This document shows positions 27,520 through 32,475 of a stretch of 32,475 nucleotides of DNA, piece after piece. Each line of letters starts with the position of its first letter. The stretch's first letter is position 1. The DNA is taken from positions 1 to 32,475 of the forward strand of contig MPUH01000838.1 of NCBI GenBank assembly GCA_001970955.1, read 5' to 3'. Source of the DNA: Stentor coeruleus (Eukaryota; Ciliophora; Heterotrichea; Heterotrichida; Stentoridae). The translations under genes were made by a program, and so were the position numbers. The notes under the pieces were generated by a model, which worked only from the letters and a program-made list of their open reading frames with translations, did not search any database and was not told the origin of the DNA.

Positions 27520-28371
27520 CTATGTACTCATACGATTTCTCATATGTATTTTCTGTTTATCAAACTCTACAATTTTCTCTCTACTTCTTGATGTAGGTTC
27601 TCTTAAAGACTTGAAATCCAAAGAACTATCACTCAATCTATCAACCCCACAAGCCGATTCTCTAAGTTCAGCTTGTTCTTTTTCTAGTTTAACAATAACT
27701 TGGGTAATTTCATCAAGTTTATTTCTAGAAGTCTTATAAAAACCATAATCTAAAATCTTTGGGGATACTAATCCAGATGGGACTACAGATATTTTCCTTG
27801 AGCAAGTTTTACTTTTTTTCACACTGCTGGGTTTAGATGTTTTTTTCTCACCGACTGCTTTTTTTAACGAATTTATTATTCTATCTTTGTCATTTATTAG
27901 TATCTGATAATGTTTTTCCTGGTTTTCAAGTTGTTTTTTATAAAATTCTACTTTCTGTCCTTTGCCAGACTGGATTTTTTGCAGTTTTTTCATTAAGTCT
28001 TTGTTTTTTTCGATTAAAACGATGTTTTCTTTTTTTAGTTTTAGAACTTCATTATGTAAAGATTCTTTAAGACTTTGTAAGTTTTTTGATATAGTTATCC
28101 TTTCTTGGGCATTACTTTTTACGTGCATTTCTTTTTCTTTTTTGATTATTTTTAGTTGGGCTTTGAGATATGCGTTTTCAGATTTGAGTTGTTGTATGTC
28201 GTATGATTCGGTTTTATGGGAGTCGATTGGGGAGTATTTTTCACATTTATCGAGATCGGCTGTGTCGAAGTTGTTTATTGAGCTGTTGTTAAGTAAAGAA
28301 TTGTAGTCTATACCAGGGCTTGGAGTTTGATTAAGTTCGTATTTGTCAAAGTTCTCAAAGGAAGTAGACAT
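27520..28371 (-). CDS. coiled-coil protein of unknown function
   Basis: The family is not recognised. The 283-aa protein has a polar, Asn/Ser-rich N-terminus (1-60), a continuous coiled coil at about 60-175 with clear heptads (LKSENAYLKAQLKIIKK, EVLKLKKENIVLIEKNKDLM), a Ser/Lys-rich basic linker (about 180-200) and a second short helix near 220-240 (LDEITQVIVKLEKEQAEL). No membrane segment is seen. It probably dimerises and scaffolds other proteins. The stop is TAG and the gene is convergent with the reductase gene, 245 bp away. Confidence 0.8.
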   Translation of the reverse strand: MSTSFENFDKYELNQTPSPGIDYNSLLNNSSINNFDTADLDKCEKYSPIDSHKTESYDIQQLKSENAYLKAQLKIIKKEKEMHVKSNAQERITISKNLQSLKESLHNEVLKLKKENIVLIEKNKDLMKKLQKIQSGKGQKVEFYKKQLENQEKHYQILINDKDRIINSLKKAVGEKKTSKPSSVKKSKTCSRKISVVPSGLVSPKILDYGFYKTSRNKLDEITQVIVKLEKEQAELRESACGVDRLSDSSLDFKSLREPTSRSREKIVEFDKQKIHMRNRMST

Positions 28372-28988
28372 TTTTATATTTTTTTTTTAGCAGATAATCG
28401 ATTGACTTAATTTAATGAAAATTAATACAGAAATTATAGTGAAAGTAATAAAATCATCATTGTTGGGATCAGAGCTCATAAGATTATATTATATATATTT
28501 ATTATATTTTTTTTAAAAGTTGCAGGATTTTATTGAAAAAAACTTATATTCTAAACTAAAAATTAATCACATTCATCTTATGATTTAAATATTATATTGT
28601 ATTAGAAGATTTAACTAGTTTTTTAGTATAAATAGTTATTAGAATTTATGTGTTAGGTAATTATTATATATAAGATTTATTAAGAAATTAAGGATTTTTA
28701 TGAAGATGTAGGAGTTAAAGGATAATGGGAGAATTGATATCAGTGAAGTACAGTCTTCAGATTTGAATAATCCAATTAATTTCTATTTAAAAATATTTCA
28801 GTTTGCTTGAAAATCTTGATGGAGAAATGTTGCAGTCTTAGAGTTTTTCACAGATAATTTCACTGTTCAATACTAGATTTATAGTTTTGTAAAATATCAC
28901 AATCTCCTATCCAATTGCTGATATTAAAGCTGAACTTTCAACCAAAACTCTAAGAGAGCATTTCTAAGAATATTTTCAATTTTATTAA
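28372..28988. other. intergenic spacer between two minus-strand genes
   Basis: No gene is recognised in these 617 bases. 28681-28740 has 16 G and no C on the + strand, fitting the far 5' flank of the minus-strand gene to the left; about 28860-28988 is C-rich, fitting the 3' flank of the TPR gene. An imperfect 17-nt inverted repeat frames 28831-28960 and is listed separately. Confidence 0.5.
28831..28960. repeat. 17-nt imperfect inverted repeat around a 96-nt loop
   Basis: Arms 28831-28847 and 28944-28960 pair at 15 of 17 positions: 12 contiguous pairs (TCTTAGAGTTTT with AAAACTCTAAGA) and three more (TGC with GCA) after a two-base mismatch. Such a stem could fold a small structured RNA or the 3' end of the TPR transcript. 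No known RNA family is recognised, and arms of this size also arise by chance over a window this large. Confidence 0.4.
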
Positions 28989-30059
28989 CTAACAAGACAT
29001 TTTCCTGCTTTTAAACACCTCATGATTCAATTTCCCTATCTGCAGGGGTTTCTTCCCAGGAGATAAATCCCTCAAAGCTCCAGACAAGTTATAAGAAGTT
29101 GATTTTTCCGTCAATTTCTGTTTAAGCCTTGTGATTTCCTCATAGGCAACTTTTGCTTTCATTTGTTCCTTCCTAATAGAATTCATAATAAACAAATCAC
29201 AAGTTTCCCTTCTACACTTAATCCCTCTCCACCAAGATTGAATCCTCAAAGCAGCAAAAGTTTCTATTTTTCTCACATTCCCCATATTCACATTCTTAAG
29301 CATATTAATCTTAAAAACCCTAGTATTCCCTTGACTTACAGGTCTTAAAGGTTTTGCATCAATCATTTTATCTTTTATATTTTCAATATAATTGACTAAT
29401 CTACTTTTAAGTTGTCTGTTTTGTATATTATTAGGTGTTAAATTTCTATATGGTATAACTGAACCAGCTCTACTTTTTAAGAATTTTTTTTTTTCAATAA
29501 TAAATTTATCTATTGTCGACTTTAACTCAATAGTTTTATTATGAGTTTTACCAAGATGTTTATGACAAAGATTTAATGCTGTCTCAAGACATATTTTTGT
29601 ATCAGTTTTTTGATCAAGTTTTAAATATTCTCCTGCTAAAAGTTCATATGCTGAAATAAGAGTTGTAGCGTTTTTACTTTGTAGTTCTTTAGTTTTTAGG
29701 TAATGGATTGATTTTAATGCATGTCGCAGAGCTTTTTCGTGTTCGTTTTTATTTGAGATTATCCCTGCGATATTTAGATGTGCATAAGCGATTGTCTGTG
29801 GATCTGAACCTTTAATTCTACCTAAAACAGCTGATTTTTGAAAATATTCAAGAGCTTTATCAGGCTGGCTTAAGGATTTATAATAACAACCTAAACTGTT
29901 GTAGGTCATTGCGAGAAGTTTTTGTTTGCATGGGGAATTTTTTAAGCACCTGGCTTCTAGTAAAGCTTGATTTAAATAGAAAATTGAATGAGCTGAGTTG
30001 CTTTCAAGGTGTTTTAAACCAAGTTCATTCAATGAGATAATTTTGCTTTCAGATTCCAT
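28989..30059 (-). CDS. TPR-repeat protein with an IQ calmodulin-binding motif
   Basis: The 356-aa protein has three to four TPR units at about residues 10-190, including AMTYNSLGCYYKSLSQPDKALEYFQKS (50-76) and IAYAHLNIAGIISNKNEHEKALRHALKS (90-117). A single IQ motif lies at about 268-286 (AALRIQSWWRGIKCRRE), expected to bind calmodulin or centrin. A helical, charged segment follows (295-320). TPR+IQ arrangements occur in ciliary and centrosomal proteins, so a calcium-responsive cytoskeletal scaffold is a reasonable inference, but no specific orthologue is recognised. The 5' flank (30061-30160) is G-rich on the + strand, that is G-poor on the coding strand. Confidence 0.85.
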   Translation of the reverse strand: MESESKIISLNELGLKHLESNSAHSIFYLNQALLEARCLKNSPCKQKLLAMTYNSLGCYYKSLSQPDKALEYFQKSAVLGRIKGSDPQTIAYAHLNIAGIISNKNEHEKALRHALKSIHYLKTKELQSKNATTLISAYELLAGEYLKLDQKTDTKICLETALNLCHKHLGKTHNKTIELKSTIDKFIIEKKKFLKSRAGSVIPYRNLTPNNIQNRQLKSRLVNYIENIKDKMIDAKPLRPVSQGNTRVFKINMLKNVNMGNVRKIETFAALRIQSWWRGIKCRRETCDLFIMNSIRKEQMKAKVAYEEITRLKQKLTEKSTSYNLSGALRDLSPGKKPLQIGKLNHEVFKSRKMSC

Positions 30060-30275
30060 AAAAATACATATTTTTTTATTAAGTTGAAGAGAGGATTGTA
30101 GGATGATTTTAGATTTAAAGATAAGGTATATTGAGGATTATTAAATTATAAGGTTTTTATGAATGCTCAAATTTTAAGATTGTTTTAGATATATGATGAT
30201 TATTAGAAAAACATGAGTTTTTTATATCCTTAATTTTACATCAACTAAAAATCTTAGCTTGTTACATTAAAAATC

Positions 30276-30842
30276 TTATACTAAAACACTAGATTTGAAA
30301 TCAGAATTCGAAGACCCAGTCCTCATGGTCCTAGCCGTGATTTGAGGTAAATTCAAGCTTTTGCAATGGGGATTTTTAAGCTTTGTAGCCAAAGGTGCTA
30401 TTTTTTTGCTTTTATTATCTGAAAGTTTCCTTTTAGAACGCCCTGAATCAGTTTTCAGTGTCCTTTTAGTGATTTTCCCAATACTATTATTCGGTTTGCG
30501 GATTTTCTTTTTCCTAATGGTTAATGGTGATGAGGATATATTGAAAAACACTTCAAGAACTTTGTTTCGAAGACTTTTGCTTCTTTGTTCTTTACAGTTC
30601 TGCTCTTGTTTTAAGCGAATTTGTATATTTTCACGTATTTGAGACATTTCGTATAAATAAAGCTCATAGTCAGGAGTTTGTTGCACTGGAGTTTCTTTTG
30701 TACTTAAGTCTCCAAGGGTTTCTTGGGGTTTCTTTTGATCTTCAGGGTACATTTCAAAGTCTTCATAGCGATTTATTGTAGATGATCGATAATGTTTGTG
30801 CCTATCTTGAGCATTCATTAGCTGTAAATAATTATTATTCAA
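30276..30842 (-). CDS. small basic protein of unknown function
   Basis: The family is not recognised. The 188-aa protein has a short acidic and aromatic N-terminal part (RYEDFEMYPEDQKK), a helical stretch (about 55-95, YELYLYEMSQIRENIQIRLKQ) and a highly basic Lys/Arg/Ser-rich C-terminal half (about 100-180, with RKKKIRKP and KRTLKTDSGRSKRKL). It looks disordered apart from the helix and could bind nucleic acid, microtubules or acidic partners. Coding potential is supported by a composition unlike the surrounding spacers and by typical flanks. Confidence 0.7.
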   Translation of the reverse strand: MNNNYLQLMNAQDRHKHYRSSTINRYEDFEMYPEDQKKPQETLGDLSTKETPVQQTPDYELYLYEMSQIRENIQIRLKQEQNCKEQRSKSLRNKVLEVFFNISSSPLTIRKKKIRKPNNSIGKITKRTLKTDSGRSKRKLSDNKSKKIAPLATKLKNPHCKSLNLPQITARTMRTGSSNSDFKSSVLV

Positions 30843-31498
30843 ATATGAACATATAAGAAAATTATTTGGACTTTTTATAGAGATAATAGTTTATTATTAT
30901 GTTTTAAGTATAAATTATGAAAGGAAATAGAGTGATTTGGATAAATATTAGGATGAGGATTTATGGTTGTGGCTAGATAAATTTTGGTTAAAAGTTTTTA
31001 ATTTACAAGTGCAACTGGAAGAAATGGAGGAGTTTTTTATTGGAGAAATTAAGAGGTTGTTAAGTGAATAAAAGGATAGAAAAGAAAGATAGTTCAATTA
31101 AGAATTTTATAATAGTAAACTATTTAAGGTAATATTTAGCGTGAAAATTATTTATTAAGTTGTAATCACAGTTATTATTATATAACATTATAATAAATCT
31201 ATATATAATGATTTTATTTTAACTACTGACAAATACTTAATTGTGCAAAAATTTCTCTAAACCAAAATTTTGTTTAATAATGCAAATATTATGCATAAAA
31301 CCAGAGGTTAAAGAGTGAATTTATATTATTTTTTGATATTTTTTCAATAAGACTGGATTTTTTGTTGTTAATATTTTATTATAATCAAAAATTGGGTGAT
31401 ATAGATAAGATTATAGAGTTAAAAGAAAATAGATATATAATTAATGGTATTGCCCAGGGGTTGAATAGCTGAAATAATGCTTAGATGAATTATTGAAT
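30843..31498. other. intergenic spacer between two minus-strand genes
   Basis: No gene is recognised in these 656 bases. 30843-31080 is G-rich on the + strand, as expected upstream of the small basic-protein gene. About 31201-31260 is slightly C-rich. 31381-31440 is again G-rich (10 G, 1 C), which is not what the 3' flank of a minus-strand gene shows elsewhere in the window. Confidence 0.5.
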
Positions 31499-32410
31499 TT
31501 ATTTTAATCTTTGTAACGAAGTCGATTCTTTGATTAAAATGTTTTGACTATCAAGAAGATTAATATTAGATGAAGCTGAGACTTCGCTAGATATGCAATT
31601 TAGTTTTCGATTGTGTCTTCGTTTGCATATAATGGATCTTACTAAAGGAGTTCTAAAAAATATCACAGCATTCCAGAAGCCTTGGCTTGCATAAAGACTC
31701 AAACAAAAAGCAGAAAAATATGCTAATCCGCATGATGTTGGTAAAATAATCTCAAGAATCCTCAATATACTTAACATTATAAATAAAAAAATAATCAGCA
31801 GAGGATAAAGTATAACTTTTCTCAAAATAATTTTGGTACCAGTATCAATAAGTTCAAAATTTATCCTTTTGAAGATCGTGAAATAAGCATACACCGACAC
31901 GAAAATCATAATCCATCCAGGTATATAAAACAACCCTATTCGCCACATATTCCCACTAAAATTTTCTTTAAATGTACAATTTATAGACACCAATCCATAG
32001 CTTCCTGTTATCAAAGGCAAAAGAAACACTAAAGGTAATATACAAAATATAATAACAAACCATACCTTTGTATATTTTTCAGCTTTGACTATAGACTTAA
32101 ATATAGCTTGATATAAAACAACAGATATAAACAAAGACCACATTGTAGATGTAATTGTCATATAATTTGTAGTGATCGCACATAAATAACAAACTTCAGA
32201 TATTTTTAATGCAGAAATTGGGATGAAATAAATGATCGCTTTTAACCCATCTGCGATAGATGTATAAAATACTGCTTGAAAATAGTATGTTCTTAGATCT
32301 TTATATAATAAATAAGCTATGACTATAGATAATGCGCCGATAAAACCAAATAAACCTGATGATGCTTCGAGGTAATAAGAGACTGCATAAAGTGTTTCTT
32401 TTGAGCACAT
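31499..32410 (-). CDS. cAMP-receptor-like seven-transmembrane receptor
   Basis: The 303-aa protein has seven hydrophobic segments at about residues 15-36, 44-63, 75-103, 115-137, 156-178, 197-219 and 228-252. C74 or C77 at the start of TM3 and C145 in the second extracellular loop could form the usual GPCR disulfide. TM7 ends in QGFWNAVIFFRTPLVR, similar to the WNxxxF ends of Dictyostelium CAR-type (class E) and GPR157-like receptors. The cytosolic tail (about 255-303) is Ser/Asn-rich with basic residues and could be phosphorylated. The ligand is unknown. The start ATG lies 65 bp from the window edge. Confidence 0.82.
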   Translation of the reverse strand: MCSKETLYAVSYYLEASSGLFGFIGALSIVIAYLLYKDLRTYYFQAVFYTSIADGLKAIIYFIPISALKISEVCYLCAITTNYMTITSTMWSLFISVVLYQAIFKSIVKAEKYTKVWFVIIFCILPLVFLLPLITGSYGLVSINCTFKENFSGNMWRIGLFYIPGWIMIFVSVYAYFTIFKRINFELIDTGTKIILRKVILYPLLIIFLFIMLSILRILEIILPTSCGLAYFSAFCLSLYASQGFWNAVIFFRTPLVRSIICKRRHNRKLNCISSEVSASSNINLLDSQNILIKESTSLQRLK

Positions 32411-32475
32411 TTATATTAGTAAATATAGGTATGGCGATAAAAATTAGGTCTTAGATTATAAGGGTTTATAACAAA

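Noticed and set aside
1..32475. Mobile elements, CRISPR arrays, telomeric repeats, viral genes
   Set aside because: No transposase, integrase, reverse transcriptase, regular spacer array or CCCTAA-type repeat run was seen.

Overview
The window looks like macronuclear DNA of a heterotrich ciliate, most likely Stentor or a close relative. Four observations support this. The DNA is very AT-rich and genes are close together. Almost every gene is one uninterrupted reading frame. Two genes are interrupted by introns of exactly 15 nt (5184-5198 and 15631-15645, both GTAA...AG), and removing each one restores a frame broken by an in-frame stop. TAA, TAG and TGA all end genes, and conserved tryptophans are read from TGG with no in-frame TGA. 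That argues against the reassigned codes of Paramecium, Tetrahymena, Euplotes and Blepharisma, and fits Stentor, which uses the standard code with 15-16 nt introns. The organism assignment is inference; the codon and intron observations are direct.

Layout, left to right: the 3' part of eRF3 (1-755, +); a half-size ABCA transporter (950-3526, +); an unknown basic coiled-coil protein with a 15-nt intron (4081-5508, +); a short VPS13-type chorein lipid-transfer protein (5572-8265, +); convergent to it an FWWh/FAM227 protein (8295-9416, -). A divergent spacer leads to an LRR protein (10005-11270, +) and a CUL1-type cullin (11659-13860, +), which is convergent with a receptor-PIP kinase fusion (13980-15833, -). 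A 929-bp divergent spacer leads to a coiled-coil protein (16763-18232, +), convergent with a very small Atg8-like protein (18294-18584, -). Then come a degenerate importin-alpha-like protein (18916-20307, +), a TTLL5-type tubulin polyglutamylase (21153-23411, +), ASF1 (23475-23954, -), a DDX11/Chl1 iron-sulfur helicase (24151-26322, -) sharing a 31-bp gap with an MECR-like reductase (26354-27274, +), a coiled-coil protein (27520-28371, -), a TPR+IQ protein (28989-30059, -), a small basic protein (30276-30842, -) and a cAMP-receptor-like 7TM receptor (31499-32410, -).

The genes do not form an operon or obvious pathway. Recurrent themes are cilia and cytoskeleton (TTLL, FAM227, coiled coils, TPR-IQ), membrane lipid and signalling functions (ABCA, short VPS13, GPCR-PIPK, 7TM receptor, Atg8) and core nuclear functions (ASF1, DDX11, cullin, importin-like). 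No tRNA, rRNA, transposon, CRISPR array or telomere was recognised.

The most striking unexplained signal is strand composition. Nearly every 5' flank is almost free of G on the coding strand, and nearly every 3' flank is almost free of C. The G/C strand bias therefore flips at transcription-unit boundaries, with hand counts such as 36 G:4 C on one side and 6 G:50 C on the other side of one divergent spacer. In some genes the gradient continues into the coding sequence. Gene orientation can largely be read from this skew alone.
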